The notes under the pieces: model-generated
What the model was told of the DNA's origin: nothing
The model's database searches: none
What the model saw: the letters and a program-made list of their open reading frames with translations, nothing else
Part shown: piece after piece, positions 33,413 through 45,501 of the stretch
Numbering within the stretch: position 1 is the stretch's first letter
Layout of the letters: the number at the start of each line of letters is the position of its first letter
Program-made: the position numbers and the translations under genes
From: Nothopassalora personata
Taxonomy: Eukaryota; Ascomycota; Dothideomycetes; Mycosphaerellales; Mycosphaerellaceae
Reading direction: 5' to 3'
DNA length: 64,000 bases
NCBI GenBank assembly: GCA_033816765.1
Contig: CM066296.1
Span: 682,001-746,000, forward strand

Positions 33413-36400
33413 ATGAACCAAACATGGCAGAACGGGCAGCCCAACATGTTCCCGCCCGGCCAGGCCCACATGAATCCGCAGCAGTTGTACTCCAACCTCG
33501 CTGCTAACCAGACCTTCGACATCAACCAGTTCACCCAAGGCCTCCAGAACGGCGCCGCCTCGCAGACCCATACCCCTCAAACGCAGCAGTCCTTCAATCC
33601 GACGTTCAACCCAGGCTCTGCGATACCCGCCAAGCGTCCGCACGATGGCATGTCCGGCTCATCGCAGCAGCCGAGTCAACAGTCGCGTAGCCAGACACCC
33701 TCCTACAACTTCCCCAGTCAACAGCAGTTCCCGAACGCGCCTACCCCATATCAACATCTCCAGCAGCCCGGCTCGAACAATGCCACGCCCTCCCCGACAA
33801 TGCAGAACCAGCAGTTTCGACCGCCTCAACAGCAGCAGTCTCAGCCGAACATGAACAACGCGTCCCCGAGTCCCTTCCCGGGACAGAACCGTCCGCCCTT
33901 TTATGGTAACAACGCGGCTCCGGCGCCGCAGGGTCCGGGCAACGCTGGGCAATATGGCATGAATCCGGCAATGTCGATGGGAGGCATGCCCGGCGCGATG
34001 CAGGCGCCGATGGTGAACAACAACACTCTGCAGCCGAACGCGCAGAGGGCATATCAGTTGAAGTTGATGCAGCATCAAGCCCAACTCAGGCAAAGTGGCA
34101 TGGTACCTCCTCAGCGCGTGGGTGGGCAGCCAGGTCAGATGTCGGGGATGGGCGGAATGCAGGCTGGAGGTCAGATGGCGAACGGCAATGCGGCGCAAGC
34201 CATGCAGGCGCAACAGATGAATGCGAAACGAGCCGCATTCATGAAGCAGCTGGCGACCCACGCCTCGCAACAAGGGCGACCTTTTAACCCGATGCCATCG
34301 ATATCAGGAAAGCCCGTCGACATGTTCGCGCTCTGGACGATAGTCACTCAGCTCGGCACATCATCACAGGTTGACAGGACCGGGCAGTGGGCGATGGTAG
34401 CGAATAAAATTGGATTTCCCCCTAATCAGTACCCTTCTGCTGCGGACGAGCTTAAGCAGCTCTACACGATCAACATAGGCCAGTATGAGCGGATGTGGGT
34501 ACAGTTGAAGTTGTCGCAGAAGCAAGAGGCGGCTCGCTTGCACGCGCAACAGATGGCAGGTTTCTCCGGACAACAGCAGTCTCCGACCAGGATGATGCCG
34601 CCGCAACCACAGCAGAACCAGTATCAGCAGTTCCAACAGGCGCAGCAAAACCAGCAACCTTCTCAAAGCACGCCAGTCCAGGCGCACGCTTCGTTACCGC
34701 AAAATGGCATGACAACACCACAGCAGATGATGGGTGGAGCTACTGCGTTACATCGGCGGAATAGTAGTATCAGAAAGTCTGATCAGATGACGCCTCAAGC
34801 AGCAGTCACACGTGGAGCGACTGCTTCACCCTCGGCGGTGAAGCAGCAGAGGCCGGCCTCCGTGAAGCAAGAGTTGAGTGGTCCGGTGATGAAGAGCGAA
34901 GAACCGCAAAGTACAAATTACCAGCCACAAATACGATCCATAGAATCGGTCGGTGGATATGACATACCTGCGCTGTTTGATCTGGGGTCGGCCATCTCCC
35001 GAGCGATACCGAACCATCCGACGGTGGACGAGATGGGCGTTATAGATACGAAAGCGATCACACTCAGTCTGGCCTCTGGGATACACGCTGAGGTGAGGTA
35101 CGCGCTGGACACACTAGCAGTGATCTCACACGACCAGCGAGTGCAGGTCAATCTGGAGCAATGTGAAGATCTGATGGACGTGGTTGTGGACTGCGCAGAA
35201 GACCAAACAGAAGCCCTTTCAGACGATGCTGCCGAGGTGTCCGATGCGCTGGATTTACCCGCCTACGAGGACATCATGCGTTTCGCCAAAGTAGAAGCTG
35301 AGACGCTGCAGGATGTGCCTGAATACGGATCGCATGCTTACGAACTGGATCGAGCCGCCGACAAGCTCATCGCCATCACGACCATTCTTCGCAACTTTTC
35401 ATTCTACGAGATCAATCACCGGCTACTCACAGCGCCTCCCCTCATCAAATGGCTCAGCAACACAATTCGACTGCTGGGAACGCGAAACATGCTGTTACGA
35501 ACATACTACAACACACAGGACTTTTACAAGGACATGATCATCTTCTTGTCAAACGTCACGCAAAGTCTGGAACTGCCATCTAGGGACGACGCACTGCACA
35601 TACTGCACTTCTTGCTGTCATTCTCACCACAGCCGGCGCCAAGCTATACTGGAAGCGGTGGCAAGGTCAGGTTTACCAGCTTTCAGCCAGCGTACCACAG
35701 GTATCTTCCGCCGGCTATCGACTGCTTAGCCAAGCTACTCGCCCGTCAAGATCCGAATCGGATGCTGTACAGGAGCATCTTCGCGGCTTCATCGTCATCC
35801 CTGGCACTTTCTGAATCACCTCTGGATTTGCTTACTCGGGCATTCGCACTTTCCATCTCGGTACTTCCCGATAGGACGAAAGGGTCTCTGGGTAACAGTA
35901 CGCAGCTCCGGATAGTGGAAGCACGGAAAGCATATCTCACACAAGGCATGCTCGCGGCCGATATCTTGACAACACTAGCCCCTAGCAACGACACCGACTT
36001 GGCCAAAGCTTGGATCGAGAGCGAAGATGGCTGGGCTGTTGGTCTACTCAATCTCGCCGCCCTGCTGTCCGTGGACCGTAATCAGCAAGCGAACCCGAAG
36101 AGTCGAGAACTCGGCATGGACACAGAAAGCTTCAAGCTCATCACGTATCGTGCCCTCACGATGATGAAGCGACTTGCTGAGAAAGCTGGCAAGGGCTCCA
36201 TGCAGAACCTCCAGCAGGCAATGACTACGAATGGAAACACCAATGCTACCGAGAACGGCGTGCATGACGAGGACGACAAGTCGAGTCAGCCGAAGTGGGA
36301 GGGTATACCGCAAGGGCACGCTATCCTCGGCGCGCTTATGATGCCCAGCATAGACAAGGTCGCGCTTGGGCTGCTGTGCGGTTTGCATGAGATGACGATG

Positions 36401-36415
36401 CAGCAGGTGACGTGA
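33413..36415 (+). CDS. SWI1: SWI/SNF chromatin-remodelling subunit SWI1 (ARID domain)
   Basis: ARID-containing subunit of the SWI/SNF complex, which remodels nucleosomes at promoters in the nucleus. A single 1000-residue exon; the start ATG at 33413 opens with MNQTWQNGQPNM. Residues 1-270 and 385-500 are Gln/Asn/Pro/Met-rich and disordered, with many Q runs, as in yeast SWI1. The ARID domain lies at about residues 285-375 (RAAFMKQLATH, KPVDMFALWTIVTQLG, WAMVANKIGF, LKQLYTINIGQYERMW). The C-terminal half (about 530-1000) is a helical repeat-like region with conserved leucines, fitting the SWI1 C-terminal armadillo-like domain. The upstream GTG at 33401 is in frame but not a normal start. No frame break across 3 kb. 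Confidence 0.92.
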   Translation: MNQTWQNGQPNMFPPGQAHMNPQQLYSNLAANQTFDINQFTQGLQNGAASQTHTPQTQQSFNPTFNPGSAIPAKRPHDGMSGSSQQPSQQSRSQTPSYNFPSQQQFPNAPTPYQHLQQPGSNNATPSPTMQNQQFRPPQQQQSQPNMNNASPSPFPGQNRPPFYGNNAAPAPQGPGNAGQYGMNPAMSMGGMPGAMQAPMVNNNTLQPNAQRAYQLKLMQHQAQLRQSGMVPPQRVGGQPGQMSGMGGMQAGGQMANGNAAQAMQAQQMNAKRAAFMKQLATHASQQGRPFNPMPSISGKPVDMFALWTIVTQLGTSSQVDRTGQWAMVANKIGFPPNQYPSAADELKQLYTINIGQYERMWVQLKLSQKQEAARLHAQQMAGFSGQQQSPTRMMPPQPQQNQYQQFQQAQQNQQPSQSTPVQAHASLPQNGMTTPQQMMGGATALHRRNSSIRKSDQMTPQAAVTRGATASPSAVKQQRPASVKQELSGPVMKSEEPQSTNYQPQIRSIESVGGYDIPALFDLGSAISRAIPNHPTVDEMGVIDTKAITLSLASGIHAEVRYALDTLAVISHDQRVQVNLEQCEDLMDVVVDCAEDQTEALSDDAAEVSDALDLPAYEDIMRFAKVEAETLQDVPEYGSHAYELDRAADKLIAITTILRNFSFYEINHRLLTAPPLIKWLSNTIRLLGTRNMLLRTYYNTQDFYKDMIIFLSNVTQSLELPSRDDALHILHFLLSFSPQPAPSYTGSGGKVRFTSFQPAYHRYLPPAIDCLAKLLARQDPNRMLYRSIFAASSSSLALSESPLDLLTRAFALSISVLPDRTKGSLGNSTQLRIVEARKAYLTQGMLAADILTTLAPSNDTDLAKAWIESEDGWAVGLLNLAALLSVDRNQQANPKSRELGMDTESFKLITYRALTMMKRLAEKAGKGSMQNLQQAMTTNGNTNATENGVHDEDDKSSQPKWEGIPQGHAILGALMMPSIDKVALGLLCGLHEMTMQQVT

Positions 36416-36644
36416 AACATGACACAGCGATCGCAGCTTGAATGACGAATGTGTGTAGGAGTACAGAACTTTCAAGCTTTTGTATGTAACCTTGACAACT
36501 CGAAGTCAAGCTTTCTTGGGACTACTGATGTGGTAGTCTGTGTGCATACTGAATGACTCCGTCCGTTTCAGAATCACTTTCCTTCTCCAGTCGAGTCATC
36601 GCCGTACGGGCTTCCCTGTCACTTCTCCCCGACCCGCTGAACTT

Positions 36645-37340
36645 TTACTGAAACATCCCCAACCCATCATCATCATCATCCTCATCGACCTCGGACTTGA
36701 CCTTAATGCTAGTGCTGCTGGTCTTAAACTTCTTCGACGGACTCTCACCATCTCCATCGTCGCCGCCGTTCACCTCACTTGCCGCTTTCTTGGCGCGTGG
36801 TCGCTTTGGTGTTGATTTTGTGATTTTCGAGGGAGAGGCTTTGCCCGTGCCGTCTGAGGAGGCGATGGTGCCTTCGTGTGCGTCAGCGATGAGTTAAGAG
36901 GGAGGGAGATGGGGAGGGGGAGGGGATGGAAGGGTGAGAAAGGGGGGACCCTCGCTCGCGCTCGGAAAGGGTGGACTTACGGGACAAGGAGCCGTACTCT
37001 TCTTGCAACTTCTTCTTTGTGACGCGCAGGAGTTCGCGCGCGGAGTGCGAGGAGGCTAGGCCGGCGGCTTGTTTGAATTTTTCGTAGTCGATCTGGCGGG
37101 GAGGGGGGGAAATGTTAGTGGGTGGAGACGCGAGAGGGAGACGAGACTAGAGGGAGAGAGGAGAGAGGCGGGAGGTTGGGTATAGGGGATGGCATGACGG
37201 GGAGCGGGTGGCGCGCCATAGGGAGGAGAGGATGTGAGAGATGTGAGAGTGCAGGATATATACCGTTATACCTTTGGCTCGGATTCGAAACACTGCCAGG
37301 CGAGGGCGAGGTATGACATTTGTTTCTCTGTGAGAGGCAT
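36645..37340 (-). CDS. Small nuclear-type protein, 135 residues, acidic tail
   Basis: Three exons on the minus strand: 37340..37272 (23 codons), 37092..36981, and 36871..36645. Introns are 179 nt (37271..37093, GTATAA donor, CGCCAG acceptor, very pyrimidine-rich) and 109 nt (36980..36872, GTAAGT donor, GAAG acceptor); phases 0 and 1 match. The N-terminal half (MSYLALAWQCFESEPKIDYEKFKQAAGL, SARELLRVTKKKL) is a compact helical module seen in many small dothideomycete proteins. The middle is Lys/Ser/Thr/Pro-rich with PKRPRAKK, an NLS-like motif. The C-terminus is a run of Asp (five in a row) ending GLGMFQ. Function unknown. Lies tail to tail with SWI1, stops about 230 bp apart. Confidence 0.75.
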
Positions 37341-37978
37341 GGTGGATGATGCTGGTAGTGGATGCTGATGGTTTTGGCTGAGTCTTGGTGGAGGTTTGTG
37401 TTGGTGCAGAGACGGTCTGGTGGAGTGTAGTTGGGCTGGGGAGGTGGTTGGTGTGGAAGCTAGGTGAGGTGCAGAAGTGAGCTGGCTCGCGGCAAAGACT
37501 AGCTAGCTAAGCAGCTGACGATAATGAGGGAATTCGCAAGTGACAATTGTCGACATGAGCTTCGTGGCAGACAGAGTGAAAGCGAGCAGATCATTCATGA
37601 GGGACGCGAGCGAGGTGCAGGTTGGCAGCAATCGCACGTTTTTCATGCTTCAAATTGTCATCTCCTGATCTCAAAGGCATTGGCTTTGTATGGATTGTTA
37701 TTCGAAGGATGTTCATACAGATATCCAACAACTTCTTATGCCGATACCGTGGAGCTATCGTCGAGAAAGCATATGCCTCTCACGTTCTTGGCGTGTGTCG
37801 TCGCTCATCGCTTGAACATGGTCTCGCTCAGCTGCCATCATCCCTGAAAGCCCCCTGAAGCCGCACAACCCCTCGTCAGATCGTAGATGCCCTTTTCTCG
37901 AATCAAGCACTCCATCACCAGGCACGACAGCGCCCGAGCATCGCGCCGTGCTCTCACTTGCAAAGGACAGCATCTATG
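37341..37978. other. Intergenic, no supported gene
   Basis: About 640 bp upstream of the 135-residue gene. Plus frames 37524-37858 have no recognisable features. Holds that gene's promoter. Confidence 0.45.
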
Positions 37979-38350
37979 CTACACAAGCCATGCCAAGCCC
38001 AGAATAACACAGAAGCAGCCCATTGATATCGTGCCGGTCGGCACTGTGAAGTGGAAGCTGCTGAGGATGGGGCGCGGTAGGCTTGGTACCAAATTGCCAA
38101 GATAGTATGCTAAGCTCAAATGCCCAATTTCTGCCATGAATCGGCTTTCGCCTGTGGTGAAGGTGGCGACAGCTAGGACCGCACTTGCAAATCCAATCGC
38201 CATAGCATTGAGGAGCGCAAATTGGAGCGCTGCGTTAAGCTGGTCGTGAAGTGGATGCTGCTGAGGACGAGGTGCGGCAGACCTCAACCCACCTTTAACC
38301 CGCAAATGCGCCATATAGGGTGACTCGTCCGTTGGTGGAGGGTGGCACAT
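37979..38350 (-). CDS. Hypothetical membrane protein, three predicted helices
   Basis: A 123-codon frame. After a polar start of about 37 residues come three hydrophobic segments: about residues 38-64 (LNAALQFALLNAMAIGFASAVLAV), 73-90 (LSLAYYLGNLVPSL) and 101-123 (VPTGTISMGCFCVILGLAWLV, at the C-terminus). This strongly non-random hydrophobicity argues for a real coding sequence. The polar start may not be genuine: it is antisense to a duplicated 39-bp segment and the true exon may begin at about 38260. Not recognised as any family. Confidence 0.35.
   Translation of the reverse strand: MCHPPPTDESPYMAHLRVKGGLRSAAPRPQQHPLHDQLNAALQFALLNAMAIGFASAVLAVATFTTGESRFMAEIGHLSLAYYLGNLVPSLPRPILSSFHFTVPTGTISMGCFCVILGLAWLV
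38046..38284. repeat. Diverged 39-bp direct duplication, 200 bp apart
   Basis: Bases 38046-38084 and 38246-38284 match at about 32 of 39 positions (both begin GTGAAGTGGAWGCTGCTGAGG). All but one of the differences are transitions. On the minus strand the first copy encodes the LPRPILSSFHF segment of the membrane ORF. It suggests a tandem partial duplication of that gene. Confidence 0.6.
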
Positions 38351-39434
38351 CGACTTCGCCAGGTGAAGCGCGGCCGATTCTTCGACGGTGGCGGATGTAG
38401 AGAAACAGGATGGCGGTTGCCAGCAGAGCAGAAGGCCTAGAAGGCGGTAAGCAGGTACAGCGGTAGTAGCTCTACTTGACGCTTACTTCCTGGCGGACAT
38501 GATGCTACCAGTCAGTATAGCGAGCGTGGTGTAGGCTTGCACGAGCCTTGCGGGTAGAGGGTGCCTCGAGCGCACTGTATCTGTTCTGTGCCCCCTTCGG
38601 CAGTCTTGGCCGTTTCCACAGATAGTAGGCTCGAAGCGTGCTTGCGGTTGGTGGCCAACCTCGCAGGATAGATGACTTAGCGGGTCGGAAAGTGGTGGCA
38701 TTGCATCGCGCGCGCATGAGCAAAAGAAGCCGCGGAGGCAGTGAGGGCGGTGCGAGGTCGTGTCACGAGCTGGCAGCGTCATTGTGGTTGGTGGCAAACC
38801 TCACCTGAAGGTGCATCTTGCAGCAGGCTGGTACCGGTAGACAGAACTGTAGTGGTACTGCACTGCACTGTGGGCATTTGAGCGGATGAAGCCAATGTCG
38901 CAAGAGACTGCCTTTGCAGAGTTCAAACACTTGCCAGCCTGGTGCCGTGGCATTACATCTCGATGAAGGACTCCTCTTTCTGACGTGCAGATATCACAGC
39001 CCGCGATCAAGAGTCTTGGACCACGCAAAGTTTGTCGTCCTTAGGCTTATACGATTGTTGCGGCAGCGGTCGAGTCTGCTGAAGCTCATGCCGTGATCAT
39101 CGAATCGTGACTGAGGGTTGGGAGCTGGCTATTGCGGCTACACTGCCTCAGAGGCAGTCGAGAACGCTACTTCGCGAGACCACATATTGCCGATGATCTT
39201 GGCTGTGTGATATCAGTGAAGCCTTTTTGCATCAGTCACCTTGATTCGACTTACAGATTTCATTGTTATGCATCCCAGGATGCGCAGCTGAGACGCTTGC
39301 ATGGTGGTCGAGGCGGTAGATCATGAATGCGTTCTTGCTGTCATGACCCCTGAGTCAGAAGGCAGTCACCGCATCTGAACAGTGTTCGATTCAGGCAATC
39401 ACGATCGTGTTCGGTATCGTGACGCGCGCACTGT
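38351..39434. other. Intergenic with a possible spliced minus-strand exon pair
   Basis: No long ORF. On the minus strand, an ORF ending near 38490 (TLAILTGSIMSARK) is followed by a GTAAGC donor, and a 55-56-nt intron with CTTCTAG acceptor leads to about 38350-38435. That exon encodes a hydrophobic helix plus a basic stretch (ALLATAILFLYIRHRRRIGR) and ends in TAA. This could be a small single-pass membrane protein, but its 5' part is unclear. Bases 38800-39400 show nothing. Confidence 0.3.
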
Positions 39435-39710
39435 CTAGAACATGCAGTCATCGTTGATGAAGTCCTTCCAGCGCACATGCAGCATCTCGTCGTGTGAGAA
39501 CCTCATCTCGCCTCCCTCGTTCTGTGCCATCAACGTGCTGGGGTCGAAGGGGAAGATGCGCGCTCGCACGGAGCGAGGAGCTCAGCATCACGCACCGCCG
39601 CCCGGACGGTGGTGGCTCCTGTACCCGTGGTGCACGAGGTGCAAACTCGTTTCAGCTGCGAGGAATTTCAACATGGAAAGGTGAGGCTGTCAGTGACTGA
39701 TACTTACAGA
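39435..39710 (-). pseudogene. Spliced coding fragment with one frame break
   Basis: On the minus strand, a strong intron (39707..39656, 52 nt; GTAAGT donor, CTGAC branch, CGCAG acceptor) leads into an exon that reads LKRVCTSCTTGTGATTVRAAV up to about 39550. It then continues one base out of frame as IFPFDPSTLMAQNEGGEMRF... to a TAG at 39435-39437. The intron quality and the coherent C-terminus suggest a real gene. The 5' exon has no clear start and the frame break is unexplained. Family not recognised. Confidence 0.3.
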
Positions 39711-39994
39711 TCAAACTACCAAGACTGCAAACATGTCAGTAGCCTTGAGATATCGCAGGTGACGTAGTGCGTACACAGATGCTGCCGATATCGTGAACTC
39801 AGCCGGTGTCGAGCGTTCATGCCGCACTTGACATAGGCCGAAAGACAAAGAGAAAGTGTGTTTGTCGATGGTTGAGGATATGAGACCGCGGAAGTGTTAT
39901 AGGAAGACCAGATCACATGATCCGGTCATGTGAGGCACTGATCCGAGTCACGCGAACAAAGTGAGCAGCTAATTGCATCTCATTCCTGATTTCC

Positions 39995-42900
39995 TTATTC
40001 TACTATGGTACCCAAGTCAAGCAGATCTTGGAGAAGGTTCTCTCTCATTGCAGCAACATCTGGCGTTCCCAGGCTGTACACGCCCTCGTAAGCATGAATG
40101 CTCAGCTGACTCAAGAAGGGTCGCAGCACTGCTCGAGCGAAGTCTTCTTTAGGCAAGGCTTTGATATCCTCCTTGTCGACGTTGAGATTGTCACCAAGTA
40201 GGGGACTTCGTCTGCTGGTATTGCTATTTCCAGGTGTCGGGACCACCAAACTATCTTCCAAGGTGCTTGAGCCAAGAGCTTCAGCAACGTGATCAGTCAA
40301 AGCCGAGGGCGTCCAGTCCGCCGGCTGATATACTGCATCGATAGTATCAGTGATGTAGAGCCACTCGTGTAGCTGGAAATCATCTGGTGAGATGGTAATG
40401 AGCAAGTCCAAGAGCTTGCAGGCTTGAAGGAGTGTGAGGTTGTTGAAGTCGTTGCTGTTCTGACTCGTGGGCAGCAAGGACATGAGAGCTGCTTGGAGCC
40501 TATCATTGATGATTGGCCACAGAGGTGCGAGGTTGAGCGGACTAGACGATAGTATTAAGGACCTGCACATCATGAAGAGCTCGGCTCTTATCATGGACGA
40601 CGGTGAGGACGCTGGACTGGCATCAAACAGCTCGGCAATCTTTTCCTCAAGCGGCCGGAAGCGAGAAGCGTATGTGTCTTCTGGCGACGACAGCAGAAGC
40701 AAGCAAACTCTGCGTAGATTGAGCTGCGTCTTGCGGTCTGCTTCCAGCCTCGCTGCACTAGCTCCTACACCAAACATAATACCAGCGCTTGTTGGAGGTG
40801 TGAGTCGAGACATGATCTCGGCCATGGTTTCCTTCTCATGCAGAGACCACTGATGGAGAACAGGAAACCAGCCGTTCGCCATCAACTGCGTTGACGAGGA
40901 CAATATTCTCGCATCACTGAAGGCGCTGGATACCTCCTTCTTCCACGACTTTGCTGTAGGCGCCTTCCGGATCAGCTGAAGGAGTAATTCCAGAAGATTT
41001 GTGTCAATATTTCGTGGGAATGATCTGGCGTGGAAAGCCACCGCTACAAGACTCTCGGTGATGTTCTTGACCGCTGAGCCAACTCGCTCCCCGCTTTCCA
41101 AGATAAGGTCCAGCCTGCCAACGACACGAATGAGAACTGGTACCAGAGTCATCGACTGTTCGAGACTGCGATGCCTGTTCGAGCTGCCATCTTGCGAAGG
41201 GTCGCCATTCACGTCAGTCACGTATGTCGAAGGAAGCGCGGTGAACGTCGCCGTCAACAATCGCTGGAAGATGTCGCCTATTTCACGTCTCATTTTGCGT
41301 TGTTCTCCGAAATTGGTCTTGTTCAACTTCTCGGCAAGCAGTAGTGATATAGACAGCAAGTGCGACAATACCTGTCTGTGAGGCAGTGGATTGGTCAAAA
41401 CGTCCTTCATGAACGCTATGCAATCGGACCATACCTCATCCATCGCATCATCTTCCATCGATTCGAGATATGCCGAGAAGAATGCCGCCACGTCTGAAGG
41501 CGCGAGTTCAATCGTCAGACTCGAAAGACGAGACTGTGGCATCGCAGTGGCGTTGGTCCGACTACACATAGCGTCCAAGACCGCGGGCACAACGTTCTTC
41601 GGTCTGGCGACTTGCATGACGTGGAGAAGGCTAAGTGTGGAAGTCGCTTCTTGTTCAGACTCGGCAACACGCCAGTGCGCTATTACGACCTCCAAGCTTT
41701 CCAACGGTTCGGCGGAGAAGATATGTTCCAAGACATGACGAGTCTTGTTCCGAAGTTTCAATGCAGTGTAAGCTGCCGTGACCGAGCTATGGTTGTCGTG
41801 TGCATTGGTGTCGACTGGTGCACTGGCCCACAGCCAGAGTTTCAGCGTGGTTCGAAGCGCATCATGAAATGCCAAAATCACAGTCAGGCGGCTATTTGAC
41901 TTAGTAGGACGGCTGGGAGGCCCTTCTGCCTTGAAGACTCCTGATGTGACGTTACTCAAGAAGCCAGACTTGCTCTCTGTTTCCTTGGGCGTAGCTTCGG
42001 TCTCGGCCTCGGCAAGAAGGCATTGATATGCCCGGTCGAGCACCACCTCCAGTCCTCCAAGTATCCTCGTCGCGACCACATCTGGAACCAATGTCTGTTC
42101 AGGATCTGTATCGATGGCCAGCTTTTGCATCACAATCTGGAGTTTGTCCAGCTCCTCGCAGAAGCACTCCACAAGCGGTAGCAAGTTCGCAAATAAGGCA
42201 TCGGCGAATATGGGCAGAACCTCTGCCAAGAAAGCAAGCCACTGATCTAGATGATACCGCGTCCGTGGTGATGAGAAACCCAGGCGTATACACTGGAAGA
42301 GCTGCGTAGGTGGTTCCGGTGCAATACTTAAGCTTGATGCGCTGGCGGCTGGTCTGGAGTAGGGTGCTATAGACGGTCTTTTGGCGCCCAAAGAGCCTCG
42401 TGGACCTGCGTCCTTAGTAGGAGTAGCCTGCGCCAGTCGAAGCGTAAGCGACTGCTGTATAAGGCCCAGCAATTTACCCTGCAGGCCACTAAACCCGCTC
42501 TCGATGCAATAGACCAGCTTGTCCAGTAGTATACTGTCCAGCTCAAGAAGTTCAATTTCTGGTGCTGAAGGGCTTGCTAGTAGTACATTCAATGTTGAGA
42601 CAGCTGCATGGTTCAGGTCCTCGGATGATGACTCCTCAATGAACAACAAACGCGCGCACGTGTCTGCGAGCAGCGACGTGCCATCAGTCTGAGGCGCGTC
42701 AGGGTTCGGTGAGACAGCGGTGTGCTGTAAGACTTGAGACGCGTGTTGCCCACCATAATTCAGCACGCCAGTGAAGCGTCGGAGATTGATGATGAGCAGG
42801 CGGACGTCGTCACGTTGCAACCTTTGCTTGTCGCGAATATCACTCTCAAGGCGACGCTGAATGCAAGAGTAATGTGCGTTCAAATCTTCGAAGAGGACCA

Positions 42901-45501
42901 AGTAGATTTGCTCGACGTTCGGACAGTTCTGCAGCCAATTTGTGACAGTGTCGAAAGCGGGATCTGTGCAGCGTTCCAAAGTATCCAGCGTAAGTAACAG
43001 TGGCATTTTGAGGACCTCTTGCGAGCGCAGCATCTGCCTCGTATCGGCCAGAACAGAGGTGGCGCTGCCACGTCGACCGACTGCAACTTTGGACCCGTCA
43101 GTGGGTATTGAATGTGTCCAGAATATGGTAAATCGTCTGATAGTCTCAATGCGCCCCACGGCTTGATCTGCCCAAGTTGTCGTTTCGCCCCTAACAAGCG
43201 CAGTCAATGCAGAGCCCATTACCGCAGGGTCTACGAGAAAAGCGTCGAGCTGCCACATTGCCTTCGTCGCTTCAACGTGGTACTTTGGCGATTCGGGAGA
43301 CAGATGGGCCCACATATGGTAGGCCAAAAGCGGTCCTAGCTCCTGTGAAGCGGTATTGGCATCATCGTGTTCGTCGTTGTAAGTAGCGATGAGGCTAATG
43401 GTCGAAGCAAGTACCGGAAATGGCACCTTACAGTCGGCACGTGCAGCTTTCTTAAAGTCTTCTAGCAAAGTGTCTTCGATATGTTTAAACCAAGACTTCG
43501 AGACTCCAGCTGGGATCTTAGCCATAAGATCAGCTTGCAACGAGACCAGCTTTGAGAAAACAGCAGCTTCGCTCTGGTCAAGTGCTTTTTCGAGCAGAGA
43601 CGCCAGTGGACTGTTGTGTGCATGCCAAAGTGAGGGTCCACAGATCGGAAGCGATGCCTGTGTCCGGTCATGAGAGCGATAGAAGCCGAGTATGGAGTCA
43701 GATATCTTCCTGGCAGCGGGTACTTCTCCTGGAGATTTGAAGGTCATGCTGCTCTGCGGCCTTGCGCCCGTGAAAACTCTCCCGGGAATCATGGTCAGTA
43801 GTCGAGACGCAGCGCGAATTGCCAAAGTCGCCACTTGTGCTGGCACTGTTGTGATGTCAAGTTGGCCCAGCAAATATAAGGACGCGAACGGGATGTGAAT
43901 TGTGAGCATCTCCTCGTCTTGGATGTTGAAAGTCGTAATAACCCAGTCGAACAGTTCAATGAGTGCTCCAGTAGATCCGGGCCACTTGAAAGCATCGCGC
44001 ACTACACCAAGTAGACATTGCCAGATCAGACTTGCCTCAACACCATCGAAGAACAGACTGGCACTGCGAACGACTTCCGCGACGTCCCTCTTTGGCGCAG
44101 TCAGGCTGTAAGCATGAAGACTGCGCATAGCTGGGAGGAAGATATCGGGCACAAGCAGGCCACCAATCTCCCATCGATCCATCAAGGACAGACAGATGCG
44201 GAAGGGGCGTGCTTTGACGACAGGCTCCTGATTCGAATCCTCAAGCATCTTCAGCATAGAGCGTCTGAGGCTTGCTTTGCCAAAATCGGAGAAATAACGC
44301 AGCTGGCCACTAGGTTCCTCTTCGCTAGACTTTTGTCGCTCAAGTAAGGTCGATGCCGATTGATTCGGATCCTTCGGGTCAGGACCAAGAAACCAGCTCC
44401 AGAGACGTCTATTGAGACTCATGTCTTTGCGCAGTAGTACGATCGTCGCTGCTGAGACAAGGCGATCGAGATCATCATCACCAATCTTCTGTTGAAGAAC
44501 AGTCGAGTTCAGAGGCAGGTGAGTGACCAATAGATCGAGAAAGCCTCGTTGAATTAAGACTTGCGAATCTGAAAGACCGCAGACGAAGCAGCGTATGAGG
44601 AGGCCGGGCTCGGGAGAAACGACACACTCTGCCTGTGGGCTCAATTTGCGACTGGCCTCGCCGGGCCCGGAAGGCGATGTGCCGGACATCCTGGGCAATT
44701 GACGCACCAGATAGTTGAGTGCTCCTTGACGCCTTGTCGAACTAGTCACGACAGCTAGAAAGAGGCATTGCCAAAAGTAGCCGTCGCTCTCTTGCGTAAG
44801 CGCATCAGATGCAGTGTCGGGCGTGAACTCGTCCTCCAGCTCGCGCAGTATAGCAAAAGCGCGATCAAAGTCCTCGCTAGTCTCTTCTTCGAGAGCAGGC
44901 AGCAGGCTCAGTACCAGAGACTTCAACGCTGGCCGGAGGTCATTCGGGGATAGGTGAACTATGTAATCCTCAAATAGGCTGTAGAGCGCCGGCCGAACAG
45001 ATAGCGAAGCGAAAGAAAGGACTGAAGCTAGTCCGGGCAGGTATTCGTGCAAATGTGCCGCAATATGTTCTCTGCCGAAGGTCGAGAAGATGTAGGTGTA
45101 AACTTCTAAAGCTTTTTGGTGCACTCCAGATGGAAGGGCTGGACTGAGGCATTGCGCCAATCTCGTACTGATTGCACTACAATGTGGTAGCAGAGGGACA
45201 TCTTTGGGATGGGTCTGAATGGCCTTGAGCAGTCGGCCAAGGAACGAGATATAGTCAGCCCATTCTTCTGGAGATATCTCCCATGTGGAGAGAACTCTGT
45301 CGATGATGGCGGCGTATCGTTTCAAGCTCTTGTCAGCTTTGAACAATCCTATGGATTGTCAGATTTGCAGTAAAAGCCATAAGACCACGAGACTTACATA
45401 CCGTCCTCGACCGTTCGACGCGTGGCGCGTGGCACTGGCGAAGACCGACCCGAGCTTGGGGGTGAGATGCTGTGCCGGCCATGGGCAGCATCGAGGCTCA
45501 T
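39995..45501 (-). CDS. dopA: Dopey-family protein DopA, 1817 residues
   Basis: Large leucine-zipper-like protein that acts with Mon2 and flippase Neo1/ATP9-type partners in endosome-to-Golgi traffic; DopA in aspergilli affects morphogenesis. Exon 1 45501..45402 (33 codons plus one base: a Ser/Pro/Arg-rich start) and exon 2 45348..39995. Intron 45401..45349 (53 nt, GTATGT donor, CTGAC-type branch, CCATAG acceptor, phase 1). The join gives VEDG-LFKADKSLKRYAAIIDRVLSTW, the conserved Dopey N-terminal motif. The Dopey N-terminal domain spans about residues 34-340 with HEYLPGLASVLSFASLSVRPALYSLFEDY. The rest is HEAT-like alpha-solenoid; the C-terminal conserved region (SSPLNLAPLWPIINDRLQ) is intact. 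No frame break in 5.3 kb. Head to head with MON1. Confidence 0.94.

Noticed and set aside
33659..34273. 204-codon minus ORF within SWI1
   Set aside because: Antisense of Gln/Asn/Pro-rich SWI1 codons; composed almost only of Arg, Leu and His.
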